Source: JBOGEB01 sp050743125 (GTDB lineage Bacteria; Actinomycetota; Nitriliruptoria; Euzebyales; Egibacteraceae). Taken from it: 19,513 nt of DNA. The notes below the pieces were generated by a model. It was not told the DNA's origin. It searched no databases and was given only the letters and a program-made list of their open reading frames with translations. Position numbers and translations under genes: made by a program. The stretch is taken from NCBI GenBank assembly GCA_050743125.1, contig JBOGEB010000071.1, positions 1 to 19,513 on the forward strand, given 5' to 3'. Of the stretch, positions 13,249-19,513 are shown piece by piece (positions within the stretch are counted from its first letter, which is position 1; each line of letters begins with the position of its first letter).

Positions 13249-13734
13249 CTACTGGTTCTCGACGAGCCCGTTGAACAGAAGGACGAGGTCGTTCGGCTGG
13301 ACGGTGAGGCTGACTCCCTCCCGCGGCGCCCACAGCGGGATGCACGGCCCCTGGCCGGCGTGCCCGCAGAGGCAGACGACCAAGCCGCCCGACGGGGTCA
13401 TCCCGATGAGCTGTCGGGCGTAGCTGAGCAACTCGGTCATGGTCGCCGAGCCGCCGGTGCGCCGCCAGTAGGCCATGGCCCAACGGGACTCGGGACGGCC
13501 GAACACGGCGAGCGCCGACCCTGGCGCCAGGCGCGCCACACCCGACAGCGAACGCCCACCCCGCAGGACCTTGTCCTGCTTGGCGACCTTCCCCACGCGC
13601 GCAGCGGCGGCCGGGTCTCCCAGCCCGCCTGGGAGGTCGGACAGATCGTAGTTGCCGGCGGCCTGCGCCGCCTTCTGTCGCTCGACCGAGACCTGGTAGA
13701 GCTGCTCGTCTGTTGTGGCCACCTGCGGGTGCAC
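13249..13734 (-). CDS. Hypothetical protein
   Basis: About 161 residues, not recognised. The N-terminal half is polar and alanine-rich (VERQKAAQAAGNYDLSDLPG). The C-terminal half looks folded: GSALAVFGRPESRWAMAYW, a helix MTELLSYARQLIGM, then beta-like segments GLVVCLCGHAGQGPCIPLW and VSLTVQPNDLVLLFNGLV. The Cys-x-Cys-x7-Cys cluster there is notable. No signal peptide or membrane segment is evident. The GTG at 13732-13734 sits directly against its AGGA, so GTG 13720-13722, 11 bases after AGGAG, may be the real start (157 residues). It lies between the XRE regulator (99 bp upstream) and the phosphatase, all on one strand. Confidence 0.6.
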   Translation of the reverse strand: MHPQVATTDEQLYQVSVERQKAAQAAGNYDLSDLPGGLGDPAAAARVGKVAKQDKVLRGGRSLSGVARLAPGSALAVFGRPESRWAMAYWRRTGGSATMTELLSYARQLIGMTPSGGLVVCLCGHAGQGPCIPLWAPREGVSLTVQPNDLVLLFNGLVENQ

Positions 13735-13833
13735 TCCTGCCGAGCGTTCTTCATAGGTAGGGCGAAATTGCCGACGTCGGAAGGGTACCAGCCCGACGTG
13801 CCGCAGTAAGAGCGTGTGTCGGCGCCGGAGCCG

Positions 13834-15144
13834 TCAGGCGAGGCGCTCGTCGAGGGCTTGTATACAGGCCAGCTCGGTCCAGCTGTCGGGCATGAGCGCA
13901 CGGACGCCGCGGACGCGCTCGACGTTGAGGTCGAGTCCTCCGACCCTCGCGAGGGCGACCGCCTGGATCGCGGACCTGGCGGCTGGCTGGGGCTCGTCGG
14001 AGAGGGTGTAGGCGATGGCGAGGTCACTGAGCAGCATGGTGACGAAGCGGAGGTCCGACGGATCGACCTCGCTCAGCTGCCGGGTGAGCACGACCTCGGC
14101 CTGCCGGGGCTGATGGAGCAGGACGTGACACAATCCCACCGCACCGGCGACATGCCGGGAGTCGCGGGCGCCGAGGAAGGTGGTGAAGAACCCACCCCCG
14201 CGCTGCTCGACCGAGGGTGCTTCCTCGATGATGCGCTGCGCCGCGGCCATCCCCCGCCAGCACTGGTCGGCCTTGCCCGCAGCGGCGTTCTCGGCGGCGC
14301 AGCGCTCGGCCAGCCACGCCCGGTCGGCGGGGGGCGCGCGATGCCCCAGCAGCGCGGCCTGCGCCGCCAGGGCCACCGCGGCCGCGGTGTCGCCACGCTG
14401 GCCGGCGCTCGGGATTGTCGAGGACATCCAGCTCATGAAGCTGAGCACCCGGGCTTGGACGGTGTGGTCGCCAGCCTCCCGCGCGAGGCGGTGCGCGAGG
14501 GTCATCGCGTCCTGCGCGTCGGCGTGGCGGTCCATCAGCCAGTGCAGCCACGCGACCAGCGCGGCCGCGTCGGCGGTCGCCGCGTGCAGCCGCTGCCGGT
14601 GCGCAGGCGTCATCGAGCAACCGTGGAGCCGTTCGAGCGTGCCCAAGTGCGTGGTGGCCGGCTGGATGAGCACCTGAGGCGCGATGCCGGCCGCAGCGCC
14701 GCCGATCCTGCCGGTGTGCCCGAGCAAGGCGTCGAGCAGCGGGTCGCTCACGCGGGTGGGCCGGCCGAGCGCGTGGGCGATGCGCTCCAACGCATCGACG
14801 GGCGGCGTGGTGGCCACCACGAGCCCCGAGGCGAGGAGATCGTGTCCTGCCTCCTCCTCCGGCGGGAGCGCCAGGTCCGCCAGCGCCTGAGGCGGCTCAC
14901 GGCCGAGCAGCCGGCGGAGATCGGCCATGCTCGGCCGCAGCGCCCCAACCAGGTAGCGGAGCGTCCGTGGGCTGGGCGTACGGCTTTCACACTCGAGCTT
15001 GCTGACGGTCTCGCGGCTGATTCCGCATTGCCGGTCGCCCTCGGAGAGGGCGAACGCGCAGCTGTAGGAGGCCAGATCGGCCTGTGACCAGAACCGGTCC
15101 TCGCGGAGCTCCCGCAGGACTGAGCCATCGATGGTGATTCCCAT
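13834..15144 (-). CDS. XRE-type HTH transcriptional regulator with long helical C-terminus
   Basis: A 436-residue DNA-binding protein. Residues about 9-80 form an XRE/Cro helix-turn-helix: VLRELREDRFWSQADLA, then GISRETVSKLE and SRTPSPRTLRYLVGAL. The rest is alanine- and leucine-rich helical sequence resembling the TPR-like arrays of Streptomyces-type regulators. Unusually, about 12 residues (SCAFALSEGDRQ, followed by Cys) are inserted between helices 2 and 3 of the HTH. The ATG at 15142-15144 is used here; GTG 15150 is also possible and sits 5 bases after AGGGGGG. It is divergent from the small gene at 15270, with a 12-bp palindrome between them, so it probably controls that gene and itself. 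Confidence 0.85.
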   Translation of the reverse strand: MGITIDGSVLRELREDRFWSQADLASYSCAFALSEGDRQCGISRETVSKLECESRTPSPRTLRYLVGALRPSMADLRRLLGREPPQALADLALPPEEEAGHDLLASGLVVATTPPVDALERIAHALGRPTRVSDPLLDALLGHTGRIGGAAAGIAPQVLIQPATTHLGTLERLHGCSMTPAHRQRLHAATADAAALVAWLHWLMDRHADAQDAMTLAHRLAREAGDHTVQARVLSFMSWMSSTIPSAGQRGDTAAAVALAAQAALLGHRAPPADRAWLAERCAAENAAAGKADQCWRGMAAAQRIIEEAPSVEQRGGGFFTTFLGARDSRHVAGAVGLCHVLLHQPRQAEVVLTRQLSEVDPSDLRFVTMLLSDLAIAYTLSDEPQPAARSAIQAVALARVGGLDLNVERVRGVRALMPDSWTELACIQALDERLA

Positions 15145-15221
15145 AGCCACAGTGTCCCCCCTCACTCGTCACCTAGGCGAACGCTACTCCATTCTGGCCA
15201 CAATCGTCACGTTAGTGGTCC

Positions 15222-15233
15222 AGAGTCGACTCT
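15222..15233. promoter_or_regulatory. 12-bp perfect palindrome in the divergent promoter region
   Basis: AGAGTCGACTCT is fully self-complementary. It lies between the XRE regulator start (15144) and the small protein start (15270). It is a plausible operator for that regulator; a palindrome of this length can also occur by chance. Confidence 0.35.
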
Positions 15234-15269
15234 CGACGTGTGTCGTTTACCCCCAGAGGCTTTGAGGCC

Positions 15270-15542
15270 ATGAACGAACACCCAGACGATGACTATCGCC
15301 ACACGCCGCCGGAGATCATCGGGCCCGCGATCATCGGGTCAGGGCAGTACTTGTGCTGGACCCCCTGCCACCGCCAACCGATCCGCCTGTACGCGTCCGA
15401 GTTCGAGCCGTGGCTGCCGATCGTCGTCGACTGTCCACGCGGCGGGGAGCGCTGGACCGTCGAGTTCCCCCCGCAGCCGCCCGGCGCGGACGCCATCGCC
15501 GTCTGGCGTCGGGTAACGCCCGGCGGCCAAGCCGGCGGGTGA
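15270..15542 (+). CDS. Small cysteine-containing protein divergent from the XRE regulator
   Basis: A 90-residue soluble protein starting MNEHPDDDYRHTPPEIIGPA. Its core is YLCWTPCHRQPIRLYASEFE, then PWLPIVVDCPRGGERWTVEF. Three cysteines in a CxxxC...C layout and several His residues could bind zinc. The ATG at 15270 is preferred; GTG 15240 would add ten residues and lacks a good ribosome site, while AGAGG lies 11 bases before the ATG. Small genes next to XRE/TPR regulators are often their partners in actinobacteria (DUF397-type pairs), but this one does not look like DUF397. The stop is 27 bp from the convergent M28 gene. Confidence 0.55.
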   Translation: MNEHPDDDYRHTPPEIIGPAIIGSGQYLCWTPCHRQPIRLYASEFEPWLPIVVDCPRGGERWTVEFPPQPPGADAIAVWRRVTPGGQAGG

Positions 15543-15569
15543 TCGGGTCCGCCCCGGAGCAGCCCGGCG

Positions 15570-17027
15570 TTATCCGGCGCCGTCTTTGGCCAACTTGGTC
15601 TTCGCGAAGGTCAGCACCGCGTGCGCGGCCGCGTCTCCCAACTGGTCGAGCGCGGTTTCGCTGATGTTGTCGGACGTGTCGCACGCTTGGTGATAGCACG
15701 CGTCGTAGGCGACGCCTGCCCTGCCGCCGTAGACCGCGGCTTGCGCCTCCGTCTTGATGCCTTCGCCACCGCTGAACAGGCCCCCTGCGGGAATCCCGGC
15801 CTCGATGAACGGCCGGTAGTCGCTGCGCCCGCTGAACCCTGTGGGCTCGATCGCCAGCCCCTGCTGGGCGAAGTAGTCGAGGAACACCTGCTCAACTTGC
15901 CCCGAGCCGTTCGGCCCCGCGGGGGGCGTGGTGGAGCCGTCGCCGTCGTAGACGAACCGGACGAAGTTTGGCGAGCCCAGCATGTCAAAGTTCAGGTTGA
16001 CGGCGATGCGCTTGACATCGCGCTTCGACAGCTTGCTGACGTAGTGCTTAGAGCCCAGAAGCCCTGACTCCTCCGCGCCCCAGAAGGCGAAGCGGATGCG
16101 GTTTGCCGGCTTGATACGGCGCCGGGCGATCTGCTCGGCGATCTCAAGAACGACCGCCGTGCCGCTGCCGTTGTCGTTGATTCCCGGCCCCGCGGGCGCC
16201 GAGTCGAGGTGCGCTCCGACGACGACGGTGCGGTCGGCGCGACCGGCCCGAGTCTCGGCGAGCACGTTGACGGTTTTGCGCTTGTCGGTCTTGGTCGAGG
16301 TGACGACGTGAACGGTCGCGCCGCTGGTCGAGGCGAGCTCCTGGCCGGCGGCGAAGCTGACGCTCAGCACAGGGATGTTGACCTCGCGCTCGTCGAGGCT
16401 GCCGCCCACGGCGTCCTGACGGTCGGGCTGGCCCTCGTTGAAGATGAGCGCCGCCGCGGCGCCGGCCTTCTGGGCGTTGGCCGCCTTCTGCGCGAAGGTG
16501 CACGTGCCGCGCTGGATCAGCGCGACGTTGCCCTTGGTGAAGCCCGAGAAGTCGCTGGCCTCGCAGCCGCTGGTCGAGCTGGGCTGGGCGGTGGGCGGCA
16601 GGACGAGGTCGACGGCCTGGATCGGCTTGGTCACGTCACCGCTTCCGGAGTACTGCATCGTGGTGAGGTCGGTCCCCCCCGCGAAGGTCTTGGCGCTTGG
16701 CGACACACGTCTCAGCTGTGCGGGCGCAAGCTCGGTGAACGACGAGAACGAGAACGGCTGGAGTTTGACGCGGTAGCCAGCGGCCTTGAGTCGGGATCTG
16801 ACATAGTCGGCTGACTTGTCATAGCCCGGGAACCCGCTGGCCCGGCTCCCGCCATTGGCGTCGGCGATCTTCTGCAGCGCCGTCAGGTGCTCACGGATGC
16901 CGTCCACCGTCACTGCCTTGCGCAACGCTGCGCTGTCCACAGGCGCGGCGGCGGAGGCAATCGGCCCCCCAAGCAAGGTCGTCAGCAGCAGCAACGCGAG
17001 TACCCCCGAGACAGCGCTCCTGCGCAT
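15570..17027 (-). CDS. Secreted M28 family aminopeptidase with PA domain
   Basis: A 485-residue exported zinc aminopeptidase of the Streptomyces griseus aminopeptidase type. ATG 17025-17027 follows GGAGGATCC; the frame is open to 17147 but only this start gives a signal peptide (MRRSAV, hydrophobic core to about residue 27). A protease-associated domain spans roughly residues 130-245, with FTKGNVALIQRGTCTF inside. The peptidase ligands are in order: His273 (GAHLDS), Asp285 (INDNGSG), Glu319/Glu320 (GAEESG), Asp348 (NFDMLGSP) and His446 (YHQACDT). It likely releases N-terminal amino acids from peptides outside the cell. Transcribed alone, divergent from the FAD monooxygenase gene. Confidence 0.93.
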   Translation of the reverse strand: MRRSAVSGVLALLLLTTLLGGPIASAAAPVDSAALRKAVTVDGIREHLTALQKIADANGGSRASGFPGYDKSADYVRSRLKAAGYRVKLQPFSFSSFTELAPAQLRRVSPSAKTFAGGTDLTTMQYSGSGDVTKPIQAVDLVLPPTAQPSSTSGCEASDFSGFTKGNVALIQRGTCTFAQKAANAQKAGAAAALIFNEGQPDRQDAVGGSLDEREVNIPVLSVSFAAGQELASTSGATVHVVTSTKTDKRKTVNVLAETRAGRADRTVVVGAHLDSAPAGPGINDNGSGTAVVLEIAEQIARRRIKPANRIRFAFWGAEESGLLGSKHYVSKLSKRDVKRIAVNLNFDMLGSPNFVRFVYDGDGSTTPPAGPNGSGQVEQVFLDYFAQQGLAIEPTGFSGRSDYRPFIEAGIPAGGLFSGGEGIKTEAQAAVYGGRAGVAYDACYHQACDTSDNISETALDQLGDAAAHAVLTFAKTKLAKDGAG

Positions 17028-17190
17028 GGATCCTCCGTCGTCAGGCGGATGAGAGACCGTGGTCGGCTCCGCGGGGCGGATGCTTCCCATTTCCGATACT
17101 GCCGTCAAACCCTCCTGCAGCGCACACCGCACGCAACTGCGGACCACTGACTAACCTGGCGCTAGCGATCAGATCCACAAGGAGCAGCAC

Positions 17191-18585
17191 ATGACGTTCG
17201 GGCATGCGGTCGTGATCGGCGGGAGCCTTGGCGGTCTTGCCACGGCGCGGGCGCTTGCCGGCCATTTCGAGCAGGTCACGCTCATCGAGCGCGACCGCTT
17301 CCCTCAGCAGGGTCCGGCCTTCCGCAAGGGAGTGCCCCACTCCCGGCACGTGCACATCCTGCTGCCCTCAGGGCAGACCGCTCTCGAGCAGCTGTTCCCG
17401 GGGTTTCAGGACGACCTGGTCGCTGCGGGCGCCGTTTGGGTGGGCTTGCCGGAGGAGGCGCTGTGGCTGAGCGCCGCCGGGTGGAGTCAACGGTTCCCCA
17501 CGTCACACCTGCTGCTGTCCTCGAGCCGGGAGCTGATCGACTGGACGACGCACCGTCACCTGGCCGGGATCCCCAACGTCGGCGTCCTCGAGCAGCGCGA
17601 GGTCGTTGGGCTCGCGGCCAACGCCAGCGGGGACACGGTGAACGGCGTGCGGCTACGGGTCCGCGGCACACGCGGGGTTGACCGTACGGAGACGCTGGGA
17701 GCGGACCTCGTTGTGGACGCGAGCGGCCGGAGCAGCCGGGCCCCTGACTGGCTCGAGGCGCTCGGTTACCAGCGTCCGCAGCAGACGGTCATCGACGCCA
17801 AGCTCAGGTACGCGACCCGCGTCTACGCGCCGCCGCCCGGCTTCGCGGGCGACTGGAAGGCGCTGATCCTCCAAGCTCGCCCGCCCGAGGAGACGCGCTC
17901 CGGCGTGCTCTTACCGCTCGAGGGCGGCCGGTGGATCGTCGGTGTCCAGGGCGTCGGGGACGACCACCCTCCAACCGACGAGGCTGGACTCCTCGAGTGG
18001 GTTCGCGGCGTCCGCAGCCCGTTGCTCTACGAGGCGATCCGCGACGCCGAGCCGCTCTCCCCCGTCTACGGCTTCGGGAACACGTCGAACCAGCGCCGCC
18101 GCTACGAGCGGTTGCGCCGCTCGCCCGAGGGGTTCGTCGTGGTCGGCGACGCGGCGTGCACGTTCAATCCGGTCTACGGGCAAGGCATGTCGGTTGCCGC
18201 CTTCACCGCGCTCGCCCTCGACCGCGCGCTGCGGGCGCACCACGGCTCCAAGGGGCTGGCCCGGCGCCTCCAGCGCCAAGTCGCGAAGTACAACGCGGAC
18301 GCCTGGATGATCTCCAGCGGTGAGGACCTGCGCTACCCCACGACCACAGGCGCGCGGGTCGATCGGCGGACTCGGCTCCTCCGCCGCTACATGGACCGGG
18401 TCACCCAGACCGCGATGACCGACCAGGGCGTCAACCACGCATTCGCGGACGCGCTCACCCTGCTCGCGCCGCCGGCGTCGTTGTTCCGTCCGTCGGTCGT
18501 CCTCAAGGTGCTCGGCAAGCAACGGGGCGCGGCGCTCGACGGGCCACCGGCCCTGCGGCCACCCACCGCCACGCCGGCTTCGTGA
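17191..18585 (+). CDS. FAD-dependent monooxygenase/oxidoreductase
   Basis: A 464-residue flavoprotein of the PHBH-like/squalene-epoxidase-like superfamily. ATG 17191 follows AAGGAGCAGCAC. The N-terminal dinucleotide fold has VVIGGSLGGLATARALA (7-23) and an acidic end of strand 2 (LIERD). DASGRSSRAPDWLEALGY (176-193) and VVGDAACTFNPVYGQGMS (317-334) are the FAD-binding motifs of this group. VPHSRHVHILLPSG near residue 48 is common in actinobacterial members of unknown substrate. The gene precedes the epoxide-hydrolase-like gene by 31 bp in the same direction. An oxygen insertion such as epoxidation is possible but not proven. Confidence 0.85.
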   Translation: MTFGHAVVIGGSLGGLATARALAGHFEQVTLIERDRFPQQGPAFRKGVPHSRHVHILLPSGQTALEQLFPGFQDDLVAAGAVWVGLPEEALWLSAAGWSQRFPTSHLLLSSSRELIDWTTHRHLAGIPNVGVLEQREVVGLAANASGDTVNGVRLRVRGTRGVDRTETLGADLVVDASGRSSRAPDWLEALGYQRPQQTVIDAKLRYATRVYAPPPGFAGDWKALILQARPPEETRSGVLLPLEGGRWIVGVQGVGDDHPPTDEAGLLEWVRGVRSPLLYEAIRDAEPLSPVYGFGNTSNQRRRYERLRRSPEGFVVVGDAACTFNPVYGQGMSVAAFTALALDRALRAHHGSKGLARRLQRQVAKYNADAWMISSGEDLRYPTTTGARVDRRTRLLRRYMDRVTQTAMTDQGVNHAFADALTLLAPPASLFRPSVVLKVLGKQRGAALDGPPALRPPTATPAS

Positions 18586-18616
18586 TCGGCGGTCGTCACC
18601 GAGACAGGGGCAACGG

Positions 18617-19447
18617 ATGCGCATCGAGATCAACGGCCTCTCGTTCCACGTCATCGACGAGGGACAGGGTCCGCCCGTGCTGCTCCTGCACGGCTTCCCC
18701 GACTCGTCGCACCTGTGGCGGCAGCAGATTCCGGCGCTGACCCGGGCCGGATACCGGGTGATCGCCCCCGACCTGCGGGGTTTCGGAGCGTCCGACAGAC
18801 CGGAGAACGTCGAGGACTACGCGCTGCCGCTGCTGCTCGGCGACGTCGTCGGCGTCCTCGACGCGCTCGGCGTCGAGCGGGCCACCGTGGTCGGCCACGA
18901 CTGGGGCGCGGCGCTCGGCTGGACGCTCGCCGCGCTGATCCCCGACCGTGTGGAGCACCTCGTCGCGCTGACCGTCGGCCATCCGAACGGGTTCTTCGCC
19001 GACCCGATCGGCCAGCGGCGGCTGTCCTGGTACATCCTGTTCTTCCTGTTCCCCGGGGTTGCCGAGGAGGCCCTGCTCCGCGACGACTGGGCGCTGTTCC
19101 GCACGTTCGTGCGAGGCGAGGGCGACTTCGACCGCTACCTCCGTGACCTCGAGCGGCCCGGCGCGTTGACCGCCGGGCTGAACTGGTACCGCGCGAACAT
19201 CAGCCCACAGGCGTTCGGTCAGGACAACCCTATGACGCTCCCGCCGGTGGGCTGCCCGGTCATGGGGATCTGGGCAAGCCGGGACGTCGCCCTCGGCGAG
19301 GCGCAGATGCTCGCCTCCGCCACACACGTCACCGGTCCCTGGCGCTACGAGCGCCTCGACGGCGTCGGCCACTGGATCCCGCTGGAAGCCCCCGACTGCC
19401 TGAACCAACTCCTCACCGACTTCATCCCCGCCCCGTCCCCCGCGTAA
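18617..19447 (+). CDS. Alpha/beta hydrolase, epoxide-hydrolase-like
   Basis: A 276-residue cytoplasmic hydrolase. The oxyanion motif HGFPDSS starts at His25. The nucleophile elbow is GHDWGA with Asp95. The likely acid is Asp223 (WASRD) and the catalytic His is His252 (GVGHWIP). An Asp nucleophile together with lid tyrosines (Tyr139 in SWYIL, Tyr191 in NWYRAN) is the signature of soluble epoxide hydrolases; haloalkane dehalogenases share the Asp but not this Tyr pair. It is 31 bp downstream of the FAD monooxygenase gene and probably co-transcribed, so it may open an epoxide made by that enzyme. The last 26 bp overlap a possible convergent gene. Confidence 0.88.
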   Translation: MRIEINGLSFHVIDEGQGPPVLLLHGFPDSSHLWRQQIPALTRAGYRVIAPDLRGFGASDRPENVEDYALPLLLGDVVGVLDALGVERATVVGHDWGAALGWTLAALIPDRVEHLVALTVGHPNGFFADPIGQRRLSWYILFFLFPGVAEEALLRDDWALFRTFVRGEGDFDRYLRDLERPGALTAGLNWYRANISPQAFGQDNPMTLPPVGCPVMGIWASRDVALGEAQMLASATHVTGPWRYERLDGVGHWIPLEAPDCLNQLLTDFIPAPSPA

Positions 19448-19513
19448 CCGCCCCCACCGGCCGTGGCCCGTACTTCGCCTCCAACTCGGCCTTGTCGTCG
19501 AAGATGCTGTAGC
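19422..19513 (-). CDS. Possible C-terminal end of a minus-strand gene (partial)
   Basis: Entering from the right edge, one minus-strand frame reads YSIFDDKAELEAKYGPRPVG and ends TRGTGRG before a TGA at 19422-19424. The composition looks protein-like, but only about 30 residues are visible and I recognise no family. It would overlap the 3' end of the hydrolase gene tail-to-tail. Confidence 0.4.
   Translation of the reverse strand, partial: YSIFDDKAELEAKYGPRPVGAVTRGTGRG

Noticed and set aside
12425..13423. A 332-codon plus-strand open frame
   Set aside because: Antisense to the inositol-monophosphatase-like gene and its upstream neighbour; no domain is visible.
13816..15087. A 423-codon plus-strand open frame
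   Set aside because: Antisense to the XRE regulator, which has a real HTH; the opposite frame is low-complexity.

Overview
The window is high-GC DNA with an actinobacterial character. Evidence is an InhA/FabI-type enoyl reductase, a one-chain acyl-CoA carboxylase beta subunit inside a fatty-acid operon, a Streptomyces-like HTH regulator with a long helical C-terminus, and GTG starts. A deep-branching actinobacterium such as the Thermoleophilia/Solirubrobacterales is my best guess, but no marker here settles it. I see no tRNA, rRNA, CRISPR array, transposase or phage gene.

Left part (1-5579): an intact aat gene (minus strand), then a membrane-anchored FG-GAP repeat protein (plus strand), then about 3.4 kb of gene remnants. 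These are a 3' fragment of a second fabI with an internal deletion, a frameshifted DUF4870-like piece, and a near-identical but C-terminally truncated second copy of aat. After these come three tandem minus-strand modules. Each has a conserved promoter box, an intact small secreted protein gene, and the N-terminal stub of a response regulator. Parts of a histidine kinase are recognisable in several places. The simplest reading is that an ancestral operon (secreted protein, response regulator, histidine kinase) was duplicated and the signalling genes collapsed by deletion, leaving the secreted proteins and their promoters.

Middle part (5580-10595): a minus-strand type II fatty-acid synthesis operon in the order fabH, acpP, fabF, carboxyltransferase, fabI, with overlapping or closely spaced genes. 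Its upstream region holds a 20-bp palindrome and a 42-bp near-perfect palindrome. The second abuts the divergent M20 peptidase gene.

Right part (10596-19513): the M20 peptidase gene and a coupled small helical protein (plus); an inositol-monophosphatase/HisN-like phosphatase, an unknown protein and an XRE-type regulator (minus); a small cysteine-containing protein divergent from the regulator (plus); a secreted M28 aminopeptidase with a PA domain (minus); and a two-gene plus-strand unit of an FAD monooxygenase and an epoxide-hydrolase-like alpha/beta hydrolase. The end of a further minus-strand gene may lie at the right edge.

The least ordinary parts are the tandem secreted-protein/two-component modules with shared CTC-repeat boxes, the almost identical aat duplication, the 42-bp palindrome, and a regulator whose HTH carries a cysteine-containing insertion.
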